DNA of 64,000 bases from Gammaproteobacteria bacterium MFB021 (lineage in GTDB: Bacteria > Pseudomonadota > Gammaproteobacteria > Pseudomonadales > Halomonadaceae): assembly GCA_000737985.1 (NCBI GenBank), contig JNVT01000051.1:173984-237983 (forward strand), given 5' to 3'. Of this stretch, positions 8,843 to 17,085 are shown piece after piece. The position numbers and the translations under genes were made by a program. A model generated the notes under the pieces. The model saw nothing but the letters and a program-made list of their open reading frames with translations. It had not been told where the DNA came from and ran no database searches. The first letter of the stretch is position 1. Each line of letters opens with the position of its first letter.

Positions 8843-9690
8843 GCGGGGCTCGGCTCGCCGCGGTGCTGAGCCAGAGCGCCTTTGTCGATACCTTCGAATG
8901 CCTGCACCCGGATATGCGCACCGCTGGCCTGGGCGATCTGCCGAGCGAGCCAGGCGGCGATATGCTCTACCGTCGTGGGCGCGGGCAGGATATGACAGCG
9001 CTCTCGCGGCAAGCGCAGTTGAAACTGCCCCTGGGCACTGCGATAGCGCACCTTGAGCGGACCGCTCTCGCGTGGATTGAGCGCATCTTCTTCGTCGACC
9101 AGGTAGCTGTGGTCGAGCTGCCGCGACCAGTGAGCCTCGAGCTCCGGGTCGCGCTGGCCGTCACGCCAGATGCGCAGATGCGAGCGGTGGCCATGGGCAA
9201 TGCGCTGGCAATTCCCGGCGTGGTGCTTGAGGCCGTGGCTGTAGGTGTAGATGGCGCCGTCGGCAAGCTCCTCGCGCAGGCGTACGCGGATCGCTTCCAC
9301 CCGCGGCGGAGGGCGCTTGCTCAGCTCCTGGCTGAGATAGGCGCCGAGGCGTTCGGCGTTGATCTCACCCCAGGGCAGGAGAGTGAAGGCCTGGCGCGGT
9401 GCCCGCACCTCGAACGAATAGGGCAGCTCGGCACTCAGATGCAACCCTTCCAGGCACTCTTCGACCTTGACTCCGGTGGCTTGGGCCGGCACCAGCAGGG
9501 TGTGATCGAGGCCGGCGTCCAGGCGCGACTTGATCCACGGCTTGACCTCGCCGAAGTCGAACAGCATCCCGTCCTCGCCGAGCTCGCCATCGAGCTCGAC
9601 GTCGACGTGCCAGCTCGCCCCCATCAGGCCGAGCTGCGGTGACCAGATCGAGGCGTCGATATTGGTCAGGTTGTTCACGAACAGGGTCAT
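8839..9690 (-). CDS. Enlarged QueD-like 6-carboxytetrahydropterin synthase (double T-fold)
   Basis: QueD makes 6-carboxy-5,6,7,8-tetrahydropterin from dihydroneopterin triphosphate in queuosine synthesis. At 283 residues this protein is over twice the size of E. coli QueD (121) and reads as two related halves. The C-terminal half has the family's cysteine and zinc ligands (Cys161, His166, His168 in the CQRIAHGHRSHL region, then LDHSYLVDE and TTVEHIAAW). The N-terminal half keeps WHVDVEL (His28), MLFDFGEVK and LDHTLLVP but lacks a Cys-His-Gly-His motif. The ATG at 9690 overlaps the queE stop by one base; a 15-codon extension upstream is rejected. Neighbours queE and queC support the pathway. 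Whether both halves are catalytic is unknown. Confidence 0.85.
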   Translation of the reverse strand: MTLFVNNLTNIDASIWSPQLGLMGASWHVDVELDGELGEDGMLFDFGEVKPWIKSRLDAGLDHTLLVPAQATGVKVEECLEGLHLSAELPYSFEVRAPRQAFTLLPWGEINAERLGAYLSQELSKRPPPRVEAIRVRLREELADGAIYTYSHGLKHHAGNCQRIAHGHRSHLRIWRDGQRDPELEAHWSRQLDHSYLVDEEDALNPRESGPLKVRYRSAQGQFQLRLPRERCHILPAPTTVEHIAAWLARQIAQASGAHIRVQAFEGIDKGALAQHRGEPSPA

Positions 9691-10370
9691 CAATCGATTC
9701 CAGCGATTTTGTGCGTCTGCAGCGACAGGCGCCACTGGGGGTGGCGCAGGCAGTAGTCGACCACGCTGGCCATGGGGGCGCGGTCTGTCGCGATGCGCCC
9801 AGGTTCAGGGTCGATCGGCTGCAGGAAGAAGTGAGTGAAGTCGAGTCCGCTGAAGCGCTCAGGGTCGACGCCCGGCTGGGGGTGGACCAGCTTGAGCTCG
9901 TCGCCGCGGGTCTGGACGAGTTTATTGTCGCCCTTGGGGCTGACACAGATCCAGTCGACGCCAGGCGGTACCGGTAGAGTGCCGTTGGTCTCCACGGCGA
10001 TCTCGAAGCCGCGCGCGTGCATCGCCTCGAGCAGCGCCGGGTCGAGCTGCAGCAGCGGTTCGCCGCCGGTGAAGACGACATAGCGGCGCCCTCCGAGGCC
10101 ATTCGAAGAGCTGCCCGAATGGCTATCCGCAGGGCTCTGCCAGAGTGACGCGAGGTGGGTGGCCAGCGCCTCGGCATCGGCGAAGCGGCCGCCGTTCTGG
10201 CCGTCGGTGCCGATGAAGTCGGTATCGCAGAACGTGCATTGTGCCCGGGTGCGATCGACCTCGCGCCCGGACCACAGATTGCAGCCGGTGAAACGGCAGA
10301 AAACGCTGGCGCGTCCCGATTGTGCGCCTTCGCCCTGGAGCGTGTAGAAGGCTTCCTTGACGCTATACAT
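9690..10370 (-). CDS. queE: 7-carboxy-7-deazaguanine synthase QueE (radical SAM)
   Basis: QueE converts 6-carboxytetrahydropterin to 7-carboxy-7-deazaguanine in the queuosine (preQ0) pathway. The protein has 226 residues, near the E. coli length. The iron-sulfur ligands are Cys30, Cys45 and Cys48, spaced C-X14-C-X2-C as in the gammaproteobacterial QueE group rather than the usual CX3CX2C. The early LQGEGAQSGR motif and the SAM-binding GGEPLLQ motif are also present. It sits between queC (27-base gap) and the QueD-like gene (1-base overlap), so substrate and product enzymes are co-expressed. queF and tgt are not in the window. Confidence 0.95.
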   Translation of the reverse strand: MYSVKEAFYTLQGEGAQSGRASVFCRFTGCNLWSGREVDRTRAQCTFCDTDFIGTDGQNGGRFADAEALATHLASLWQSPADSHSGSSSNGLGGRRYVVFTGGEPLLQLDPALLEAMHARGFEIAVETNGTLPVPPGVDWICVSPKGDNKLVQTRGDELKLVHPQPGVDPERFSGLDFTHFFLQPIDPEPGRIATDRAPMASVVDYCLRHPQWRLSLQTHKIAGID

Positions 10371-10397
10371 GAAGCGGGTGTCTCGATCTGGCGATGG

Positions 10398-11087
10398 TCA
10401 GGAGGTGGCGTAGGGCAGCGGGTCCGTCATCCCTAGGCTCTCAAACGCGCCCAGGCGCTCGCGGCAGCTACCGCACTCGCCGCAGGCCTGGGCCTGGCCC
10501 AGATAGCAGGTCCAGGTGTCGGCGTAGTCAAGGCCCATGGCGAGTCCGTCGGCGAGGATGCGCGTCTTGTCGGCGTGCAGGTAGGGGGCGACGATTTCGA
10601 CTGCCTCGAAATTAGCAATGGCGGCGACATCGTTCATTCGCTCGACGAACGCCGGGCGGCAGTCCGGATAGAGCACGTGATCGCCACCATGGGCGCCGTA
10701 GAAGCATTTGGCGGCACCGATGTTGACGGCATGCCCGATCGCCAGCGAGAGCAGGATCATGTTGCGGTTGGGCACCACCGTGGCGGTGAGGTTCTCCTCG
10801 CCGTAATCGCCCTTGGGCATCTCGCGACTGGCATCGGTCAGCGCCGAGTTGCCGATCAGTCGGTGAATGGCGCGAATGTCGACCACGCGGTGGGGTACGC
10901 CGAGCGCTTGGCAGACATGGCGGGCGACCTCCAGCTCGCGGGCATGGCGCTGGCCATAGTCGAAAGAGAGCGCGTGGACCGCGTAGCCTTCGCGCAGCGC
11001 GCGATGCAGCACGGTGAACGAATCCATGCCGCCGGAGTAGATCACCACGGCGGGGTCGGCCGAGACGGATGTCGGAGCAGAAGTCAT
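10398..11087 (-). CDS. queC: 7-cyano-7-deazaguanine synthase QueC
   Basis: QueC turns 7-carboxy-7-deazaguanine and ammonia into preQ0 using ATP. The 229-residue protein has the PP-loop motif SGGMDS near residues 18-23 and the C-terminal zinc site ([20 protein letters not shown] region, four cysteines). Length equals the family norm (E. coli 231). Its start overlaps the asparaginase gene by 4 bases (ATGA), so translation is coupled. With the QueE and QueD-like genes downstream it forms the core preQ0 pathway feeding tRNA queuosine. Confidence 0.96.
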   Translation of the reverse strand: MTSAPTSVSADPAVVIYSGGMDSFTVLHRALREGYAVHALSFDYGQRHARELEVARHVCQALGVPHRVVDIRAIHRLIGNSALTDASREMPKGDYGEENLTATVVPNRNMILLSLAIGHAVNIGAAKCFYGAHGGDHVLYPDCRPAFVERMNDVAAIANFEAVEIVAPYLHADKTRILADGLAMGLDYADTWTCYLGQAQACGECGSCRERLGAFESLGMTDPLPYATS

Positions 11088-12160
11088 GCGGAATCTACCT
11101 GTGGCGTGAACGCGCCGCGCTCGCCGACCAGCGGGGTGAGGAAGCGGCGTCTGAGTTCCTCCTGGGGCAGGTCCTGGGCGAGCAGGTGCGTCAGTTTGCA
11201 GCAGGCGGCCTCGACGGTCATGTCATCACCCGACATGACGCCGATGTCGTTGAGTATCTGGCCGCTGGCGTAGGTGCCGGGAGCGGCGCCGCCGATCGGA
11301 CACTGGCTGAGGGCGACCAGCGGCTTGCCCTCGGCGGCGGCGCGCGCGAGCACGCCGATCAGTGCCGGATCGTCGGGCAGGTTGCCGCTGCCCCAGCACT
11401 CCAGCACCGCGCCGGCCACCTGGGGGGCTTCGAGCCAGCGTTCGACCAGTGTGGCATCGATGCCGGGCCACAGCGTCACGCGGACCACTTGGGGCGCTGG
11501 TTCCCGTGCCGGGAGTTCGAATCGCGGGGCGCCATCGTCGTCGCGCCAGGCGCGCGCGGGATAGAGTACGGCCACGCCATCCACCAACTCCCCAAGGAGC
11601 GGCCAGTTGGGACTTTCGAAGCCGGTGTCGTCACGCGTATACCACTTGCGCGCACGGCAGCCGCGCAGCAGCCGGCCATGAAAGCACAGGCCGACTTCGC
11701 GCCAGCCCGGGGTGGCGGCGAAGGCCAGTGAGGCTTCCAGGTTGTCCAGCGCGTCGCTGTCGGGCTGGCCCAGCGGACGCTGCGAGCCGGTCACCACCAC
11801 TGGTTTGGTCAGCCCTTGCAACTGAAAGGCCAGCGTCGAGGCGCACCAGGCGAGGGTATCGGTGCCGTGGAGGATGACGAAGCCGGCATAGGCTTCGTGC
11901 TGCGCCGCGATCAGCGCGGCGAGCGCCGACCAGTCGGCGAAGGTCGCGCTGCTGGAGTCGATCGGCTCGGGAGATTCCCATAGCACGTAGGCCGGCAGCG
12001 CACGTCGCCGCAGCGGCGGCAGTGTCGCCAGCGCCGCCTCCAGGCGCGCCGCCATGTCGCCCGCGGGGATCAATCCGCGGCTCGAGGCCTGCATGCCGAT
12101 GGTGCCGCCAGCGTAAATGACGAGCAGCGGCAGCGGTGTCGTATCAGAGGTCGTAACCAC
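11084..12160 (-). CDS. ansA: Asparaginase (type I-like, L-asparagine amidohydrolase)
   Basis: The protein is expected to hydrolyse L-asparagine to aspartate and ammonia in the cytosol. At 358 residues it has the two threonine motifs of the family: AGGTIG with Thr20 and HGTDTLAW with Thr100-Asp101. No signal peptide is visible, fitting the cytoplasmic type I group (E. coli AnsA 338). The start is GTG at 12160, inside the end of the CBS gene (17-base overlap), with AAGGTG four bases upstream. It is unusual as a partner of queC; the released ammonia could in principle feed QueC, but that is speculation. The ansA symbol is by family, not by tested activity. Confidence 0.85.
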   Translation of the reverse strand: MVTTSDTTPLPLLVIYAGGTIGMQASSRGLIPAGDMAARLEAALATLPPLRRRALPAYVLWESPEPIDSSSATFADWSALAALIAAQHEAYAGFVILHGTDTLAWCASTLAFQLQGLTKPVVVTGSQRPLGQPDSDALDNLEASLAFAATPGWREVGLCFHGRLLRGCRARKWYTRDDTGFESPNWPLLGELVDGVAVLYPARAWRDDDGAPRFELPAREPAPQVVRVTLWPGIDATLVERWLEAPQVAGAVLECWGSGNLPDDPALIGVLARAAAEGKPLVALSQCPIGGAAPGTYASGQILNDIGVMSGDDMTVEAACCKLTHLLAQDLPQEELRRRFLTPLVGERGAFTPQVDSA

Positions 12161-12767
12161 GGATCACCTTGCAGATCGAAGCGAAGGTGCGCGCTTCCGG
12201 CGGGTGGTTGAGATCGACACTCAGCGCACGACTGATATCGGAAGCGGAAATCATGCCGCGAATGCGCTCACCGCCCTGGCCGTCCGGCTCGGTGACCAGG
12301 ACGTGCTGATCGCCGGAAGATTTCAGCGTCTCGACCAGGTCACCGACACTGGCGTGGGAGACCCGGCTGTAGGAGAGCGCGTGCAGCTCGCTGCGCGGCG
12401 TCTGGATCATCTCCGCGGTCACTTCGTCGCGTCCGATCTGATGCTGCTGCATGGCCAGTGTGACGCGTCGGCCGCCGATCAGTTCGCGCGCATTGACCAC
12501 GCCAGTGAAACGGCCTTCCGGATTGATCAGCATCAGCAGCCGAACGCCGGCCTGCTTCATGGTTTCCAGCGCCTGATCGACGGAGCTCGAGGTCGGCAGC
12601 GTGTGCGGGCGGCTGATACTGAAGTCGGTGACCAGCAGCACTGCCGGGCTCTCCAGCGTGACGCTGTGCGTCGGCGATTCGGGCTGTACGATACCACTGA
12701 CACCATCGAGGCTAGCCAGCGGTAGCGCGGTGAAGTGGATCTTGGAGGGGTGGGGGGTCTTGTCCAT
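12144..12767 (-). CDS. CBS-domain pair protein
   Basis: The 207-residue protein is almost wholly a tandem CBS-domain pair (about 50-190), recognisable by its repeated hydrophobic strand patterns and segments such as FTGVVNARELIGG and RGMISASDISRA. CBS pairs bind adenine nucleotides and often sense energy state or regulate attached enzymes or channels. No catalytic or DNA-binding domain is attached, so the target is unknown. ATG at 12767 has GGGAG seven bases upstream. It heads the leftward operon with ansA and the queuosine genes, and a 24-bp tandem repeat lies directly upstream. Confidence 0.8.
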   Translation of the reverse strand: MDKTPHPSKIHFTALPLASLDGVSGIVQPESPTHSVTLESPAVLLVTDFSISRPHTLPTSSSVDQALETMKQAGVRLLMLINPEGRFTGVVNARELIGGRRVTLAMQQHQIGRDEVTAEMIQTPRSELHALSYSRVSHASVGDLVETLKSSGDQHVLVTEPDGQGGERIRGMISASDISRALSVDLNHPPEARTFASICKVIRGYDL

Positions 12768-12782
12768 CGAAAATCTCCCGGT

Positions 12783-12830
12783 AAGTGTTTGAATCGAGAA
12801 GTATCTAAGTGTCTGAATCGAGATGTATCT
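12783..12830. repeat. Tandem 24-bp direct repeat upstream of the CBS gene
   Basis: Two adjacent 24-base units, 12783-12806 and 12807-12830, differ at two positions. They lie 16-63 bases upstream of the CBS gene start, right before its ribosome binding site, and so are either in the promoter or in the 5' leader. They could be paired regulator sites or a recent duplication. Confidence 0.8.
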
Positions 12831-12848
12831 ACATGAAGGAAGAGCGCT

Positions 12849-12892
12849 GCCGGCCTGCCACGCTGACGTCGCTCACGCGGTGGCAGGTCGGC
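12849..12892 (-). terminator. Hairpin after the 12914-13414 gene
   Basis: CCTGCCAC (12854-12861) pairs with GTGGCAGG (12880-12887), extended by GCCG/CGGC on the outside. It lies just downstream of the leftward gene ending at 12914. The T-run is poor, so it is a weak or factor-dependent terminator at best. Confidence 0.4.
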
Positions 12893-12913
12893 TGATAAGA
12901 GAGCGGCGCGATA

Positions 12914-13414
12914 TCAGCCGCGCTGCTGCAGGTCGCCACGCACGCTATCCAGGAAGGTGATGAAGCGTGTATCACGCGCGTCGTCGTGGCGGTCGGTGCG
13001 ACAGCCGAGCTTGAGACTGTTCTGCATCAGCAGTTCGTCATAGATGTCCAGCGTGATCTTGATGCCGCTATCTGGGGTGGGCGTCAGGGTCCCCTGCTCA
13101 AGCGTGAACCCCTCGAACAGGGTGGCGCGGATACGCGTGGTGCCACCTTCGGTGAGCACTCGGCGCACGAAAAGCCAGCCCTCGCAGGCCAGATTGTCGC
13201 CGTTCTCGCGCTGGCGCTGGAACAGGGTGCGATAGCTCGCGCCCTCCTTGGCGCCGCGATCCGCCATGCTGCGGTAGGCTTCGGTGACACGCGATGCCAT
13301 GGCCCCGGTCTCGGCCAGCTTGCGCACGGCGGCCTGATGCTCGCGCGACAGCTGATCCTGGCGCTGGAAGCGCTGCCACAGGCGGTAGTCGGCGTACAGG
13401 GAGTTCGCGTCCAT
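12914..13414 (-). CDS. Hypothetical protein
   Basis: The family is not recognised. The 166-residue product is soluble with no signal peptide or membrane segment. The first half is charged and helical (YADYRLWQRFQRQ, then SREHQAAVRKLAE), and the second half has alternating strands (CEGWLFVRRVL, IRATLFEGFTL, GIKITLDIYDELL). ATG at 13414 has GGAGAA upstream, and codon use is like its neighbours, so it is very likely a real gene. It is transcribed away from fliD, and the 271-base gap between them holds the fliD sigma-28 promoter. A link to motility is only suggested by position. Confidence 0.75.
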   Translation of the reverse strand: MDANSLYADYRLWQRFQRQDQLSREHQAAVRKLAETGAMASRVTEAYRSMADRGAKEGASYRTLFQRQRENGDNLACEGWLFVRRVLTEGGTTRIRATLFEGFTLEQGTLTPTPDSGIKITLDIYDELLMQNSLKLGCRTDRHDDARDTRFITFLDSVRGDLQQRG

Positions 13415-13569
13415 GTCTTCTCCAGTAATGACGAATCGTCAGCCGCCTATGATCGCCTATTCGGCCGTCCTCTGGCCACCCGCGCGTGCCCGCGCGACGT
13501 GTAAGTTGCCGGCGTGAGACGTGTTCACGCCTTGCCCTCGTGGCGACATAAAGATGCTGCGGTAAATGC

Positions 13570-13597
13570 TAAAGTTTTGTGCGTCGTCGGCCGATCA
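13570..13597 (+). promoter_or_regulatory. Sigma-28 (FliA) promoter of fliD
   Basis: TAAAGTTT (13570-13577), 12 bases, GCCGATCA (13590-13597). The enterobacterial consensus is TAAAGTTT, 11 bases, GCCGATAA. The -35 is perfect and the -10 has one mismatch, 88 bases before the fliD start. It should drive fliD-fliS-fliT-fliK-flhX as a late flagellar operon. Confidence 0.8.
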
Positions 13598-13685
13598 TGT
13601 GATAAGACGACCCGAATCACGCCTATTCAGCCGCTGCGCGCGGGCCCGGCGTGGTAGAAATGGCATCCAGAACGAGAGAGGCATC

Positions 13686-15014
13686 ATGGCTAGCATAGCG
13701 TCCCTGGGTATCGGCTCCGGCCTGGATCTGAACGGGCTGCTTGGCGATCTCGAAAAAGCCGAGAACAAGCGGCTCGAACCGATCGCTGCGCAGCAGAGCA
13801 GCTACAAGACCAAGCTGTCGGCTTTCGGCAAGCTGGAGAGCTCGCTGAATGCGCTGCGCGATGCGGCCGGCAAGCTCGGCGATCCGGCCACCTTCACCGC
13901 CGTCGGCAGCGAGGTGACCGGCAGCGCGATGAGCGTCTCCACGGGCAAGGGCGCCGAGGCGGGTCGTTATCAGATCGAGGTGTCGCAGCTGGCCCAGGCG
14001 CAGTCTTCTGCCTCCAAGGGGTTCTCCAGCAAGGCCGATGATCTGGGCATCAGCGGTACCCTGAGCTTCAGCGTCGGCGGCGGCGACCAGATCGATGTGG
14101 ACTACGCCAGCGGCGATTCGCTGAGTGACATTCGCGATGCCATCAACGCCAAGGATGCCGGTGCCAATGCCTCTATCATCAATGACGGCAGCGGCTATCG
14201 GTTGGTGATGACTTCCAGCGAAACCGGCACCGATGCCGAGATCGCCTTTTCCAGCGACAACGACTTCAGCTTCGAGACCAAGGTGGCGGCTCAGGACGCC
14301 AAGCTCAAGGTCAACGGTATCGATATCGTCAGCCAGACGAACACTGTCGAGGAAGCCATTCAGGGCGTGACGCTCAAACTCGACGCCACGACCGACACTG
14401 CGGCCACCCTGACGGTGTCCAAGGATACCGAGGCGATGAGCGCGTCGGTCAAGGCGTTCGTCGATGCTTACAACGCGGTTCAAAAGACCGCCGATGCGCT
14501 CACGGGGTACAACGCGGACACCGATACGGCTGGCCTGCTGCTGGGCGATTCCACCATGCGCTCGATCGAGTCGCGCCTGCGTGGTGCGCTGAGCACGCCG
14601 AACGATGATGGCGGCAGCTACCGTCTGCTCTCGAATATGGGCATCGAGCGCCAGCTCGATGGCACGTTGAAGATCGATAGTGACAAGTTCGACAAGGCGT
14701 TGAGTGACGATACCGCCGGCGTCAGCCAGTTCTTCTCCGGTGCCGACGGCGAGAGCGGTTTTATTGGCAACTTCGACAAGGCCCTGGGGACGATTCTCGA
14801 CAGCGGCGGCTCGCTGGAAGCAGCGACCGACGGCATCGACTCCACGCTGGCGAGCCTCAAGGATCGCTATTCACGCATGCAGGATTCGATCTCCGGCACT
14901 ATCGACCGCTATCGCAAGCAGTTCAGCCAGCTCGATTCACTGGTGTCGCAGATGAATTCCATGAGCAGTTATCTGAGCCAGCAGTTCAGCGCGCTCAGCG
15001 CACAAACCAAGTAG
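13686..15014 (+). CDS. fliD: Flagellar hook-associated protein 2 (filament cap) FliD
   Basis: FliD forms the pentameric cap at the filament tip and helps flagellin assemble outside the cell. The 442-residue protein has the FliD N-terminal domain (MASIASLGIGSGLDLNGLL onwards), a Thr/Ser/Ala-rich variable middle and the C-terminal FliD domain ending in a heptad-like helix (DRYRKQFSQLDSLVSQMN). It lacks cysteines, typical of exported flagellar proteins. ATG at 13686 has GAGAGG upstream; extension to 13566 would cover the promoter. It opens the fliD-fliS-fliT order shared with other gammaproteobacteria. Confidence 0.95.
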   Translation: MASIASLGIGSGLDLNGLLGDLEKAENKRLEPIAAQQSSYKTKLSAFGKLESSLNALRDAAGKLGDPATFTAVGSEVTGSAMSVSTGKGAEAGRYQIEVSQLAQAQSSASKGFSSKADDLGISGTLSFSVGGGDQIDVDYASGDSLSDIRDAINAKDAGANASIINDGSGYRLVMTSSETGTDAEIAFSSDNDFSFETKVAAQDAKLKVNGIDIVSQTNTVEEAIQGVTLKLDATTDTAATLTVSKDTEAMSASVKAFVDAYNAVQKTADALTGYNADTDTAGLLLGDSTMRSIESRLRGALSTPNDDGGSYRLLSNMGIERQLDGTLKIDSDKFDKALSDDTAGVSQFFSGADGESGFIGNFDKALGTILDSGGSLEAATDGIDSTLASLKDRYSRMQDSISGTIDRYRKQFSQLDSLVSQMNSMSSYLSQQFSALSAQTK

Positions 15015-15029
15015 TGACAGGTGCCTAGC

Positions 15030-15434
15030 ATGATGATGACCAACCGACGGGGCGCAGGTGCCTACGCGAGGGTAGGGGTGGAGTCGGCGGTGATGTCCGC
15101 CGATCCGCACCAGCTCATCGTGATGCTGTTCGATGGCGCCCAAGCCGCCATCAGCAGTGCCCAGCTGCACTTGCAGGACGGCAACCGCGCAGCCAAGGGC
15201 GCGGCGATCTCCAAGGCGATCGATATCGTCAACAACGGCCTGGCTGCGGCCCTCGATCTCGAGAAAGGGGGCGAGATAGCGGCCAACCTGGCACGCCTCT
15301 ACGATTACGTATCGCGTCTACTGTTGCAGGCGAACCTGCGCGACGACGCCGCGCCGCTGACCCAGGCGGCGGCGATCCTCGATGATCTCGGCTCGGGCTG
15401 GCGCGAGCTGCGTGCTGCCGGAGCTGCCCCGTGA
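15030..15434 (+). CDS. fliS: Flagellin export chaperone FliS
   Basis: FliS binds the C-terminus of flagellin in the cytosol and prevents early polymerisation before export. The 134-residue product has the usual features: an early YARVGVESAVMSADPHQLIVMLFDGA helix region, an all-helical body and a YDYVSRLLLQANLRDD segment. Start choice is the ATG at 15030 (AGGTG eight bases before it); two more ATGs follow at once and a GTG at 15021 is also open. It lies 15 bases after fliD and just before fliT. Confidence 0.92.
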   Translation: MMMTNRRGAGAYARVGVESAVMSADPHQLIVMLFDGAQAAISSAQLHLQDGNRAAKGAAISKAIDIVNNGLAAALDLEKGGEIAANLARLYDYVSRLLLQANLRDDAAPLTQAAAILDDLGSGWRELRAAGAAP

Positions 15435-15448
15435 GCGGAGGAGATCGA

Positions 15449-15826
15449 ATGGCCCACGAGTCCGTGGTCGCGCGCTACCGCGAGCTGCTGGAAGTCTCGA
15501 ATACGATGCTGGGCTATGCCCGGTCCCAGGACTGGGAGTCCTTGATCCAGCAGGAAGCGCGCTACGCGGTCGAGCTGGATCGGGTGCGCTTGATCGGCGA
15601 TCCGGGCTCGCTGAGCGAGAGCGAACGTCAGGTTCAGCTCCAGTTGCTCGAGCAGATACTGACCCAAGATGCCGAGACGCGGCGCCTACTGGATGCTCGC
15701 CGCGACGAGCTGGCACAGATGATCGGCAACTCCCGGCGCCAGCAGGCCGTGGGGCAGGCCTACCAGGGTGGGCAGGGCGGTATCGCCACGCGCCTTCGTT
15801 TCAATTCGCCTGACGGCAGCATGTGA
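15449..15826 (+). CDS. fliT: Flagellar protein FliT-like (FliD export chaperone)
   Basis: The 125-residue helical protein sits in the position of fliT, straight after fliD and fliS. FliT binds FliD for export and, in enterics, also inhibits FlhDC. Sequence similarity is weak by eye; the call rests on size, helical nature (VARYRELLEVSNTMLGYARSQDWE start) and gene order. ATG at 15449 has a strong GGAGGAG five bases upstream; an in-frame GTG at 15431 overlaps the fliS stop and is less likely. The end overlaps fliK. Confidence 0.8.
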   Translation: MAHESVVARYRELLEVSNTMLGYARSQDWESLIQQEARYAVELDRVRLIGDPGSLSESERQVQLQLLEQILTQDAETRRLLDARRDELAQMIGNSRRQQAVGQAYQGGQGGIATRLRFNSPDGSM

Positions 15827-17085
15827 GCGGGATTACCCCGATTCTGGACACCCTGCTGCACCAGGTGCTGGGCAAACGGGTGGATGTTCCCGTACTCCGG
15901 GACCAGCCGACACCGATCTCGCCCAAAGCCTCTTCCGATGCAATACAGCCTGCCCGCAGCGACTCGCGCCTGCATGGTGAAAGCCATTCGAGACTGACCG
16001 CGGCAGAGGGCGAGCTGGCGCGCCCGACCACGGGCCGTCAGGCGCCACTCGCATCGGAGCGAGCGGCGCCGCTGGCCTCGGCTCAGACCTCCTTGAGCCG
16101 CGCCGCGGTGGAGATATCTCAACTGCTGGCACGCCATCCGGTGGCGCAGAGTTCTGCCATCACGTCCACCGCGGCCCTGCTGTCGGCGCGCAACCCCAGC
16201 GCCGAGGCGGCAGCCAGCGCGTTGGCCAACAGTATCAGCGGCAGCGGCGTGTTCTATGAGTCTCATCTGTCGCGCTGGCTGCAAGGCAACTATCCGCTGG
16301 CGAAGCTGTGGCAGGAGCCACAAGCCTGGATGGGTCTCAGCTTCCGCCCCAGCGCTCAGCCCCAGGCTGCCTTGTCGCCGCTGCTGTCGGCGTGGCGCTC
16401 ACTGTTACTGGAGCGCCCGGGGGCCTCGTCGTCTGGTTCGCCCCCGCGCAGTGATGGAAACGTGGGAAGTGCCGCTTCTACGGCCAGCATCGCGCCGCGA
16501 GCTGGTATGCCTGCGCCTTCGTCCAGTGCTGCATCCAGTGCCCCTGCCGGCTCGTATAGAGCGGATGGCACGCCGGTCGCAGCGCGGCCGGCTGCCGGTG
16601 TGACAGCTGCGCCGCCACTAGGTGGCGGGCAATCAACCGCGGTTGACGATGCGGTATCGCCAAGGCAGGTGCATCAGCTGGCGCATCAGCCGCCCGAGCA
16701 TTTGCAGTCGCTGGTGCGCCATCAGCTCGAGCTGATGGCGTCGCCGACACTGCGCTGGGAAGGACAGTTGCTGCCGGGCATGCCGATGTTCTTCATGCTC
16801 ACGGAGGTGCCTTATCGGGATTCTCACGATGAGTCGGAGGGTTCCGGCGAGCGTGAACGGGCACAGCGTCAGTGGCGTGGTGAGATCCGTCTGACGCTGC
16901 CGCGGTTGGGCGAGATCGAGGTCGAGCTGGAGAGTGTCACCGCCGATCACTGGCGCGTCGTTATTGGTGCGAGCGATGTGCAGGCGCAACAGCGCATCGT
17001 CGAGGCGTTGCCGGCGCTGCGCGAGCAGCTGAACGCACGGCAGCTGCGCGTCGATCTCGACATGGCCGAGGAGAAGTTGGCATGA
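15823..17085 (+). CDS. fliK: Flagellar hook-length control protein FliK
   Basis: FliK is exported during hook growth, measures hook length and switches FlhB to filament substrates. The 420-residue protein has a low-complexity Ser/Ala/Pro-rich ruler region (about 190-270) and a conserved C-terminal FliK domain (about 290-420: RGEIRLTLPRLGEIEVELE, then a long final helix). The start is GTG at 15823, overlapping the fliT stop. It is followed, with a 4-base overlap, by a gene for the FlhB C-terminal domain, the very domain FliK acts on. Its place under a late promoter differs from the enteric fliK operon. Confidence 0.85.
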   Translation: MSGITPILDTLLHQVLGKRVDVPVLRDQPTPISPKASSDAIQPARSDSRLHGESHSRLTAAEGELARPTTGRQAPLASERAAPLASAQTSLSRAAVEISQLLARHPVAQSSAITSTAALLSARNPSAEAAASALANSISGSGVFYESHLSRWLQGNYPLAKLWQEPQAWMGLSFRPSAQPQAALSPLLSAWRSLLLERPGASSSGSPPRSDGNVGSAASTASIAPRAGMPAPSSSAASSAPAGSYRADGTPVAARPAAGVTAAPPLGGGQSTAVDDAVSPRQVHQLAHQPPEHLQSLVRHQLELMASPTLRWEGQLLPGMPMFFMLTEVPYRDSHDESEGSGERERAQRQWRGEIRLTLPRLGEIEVELESVTADHWRVVIGASDVQAQQRIVEALPALREQLNARQLRVDLDMAEEKLA

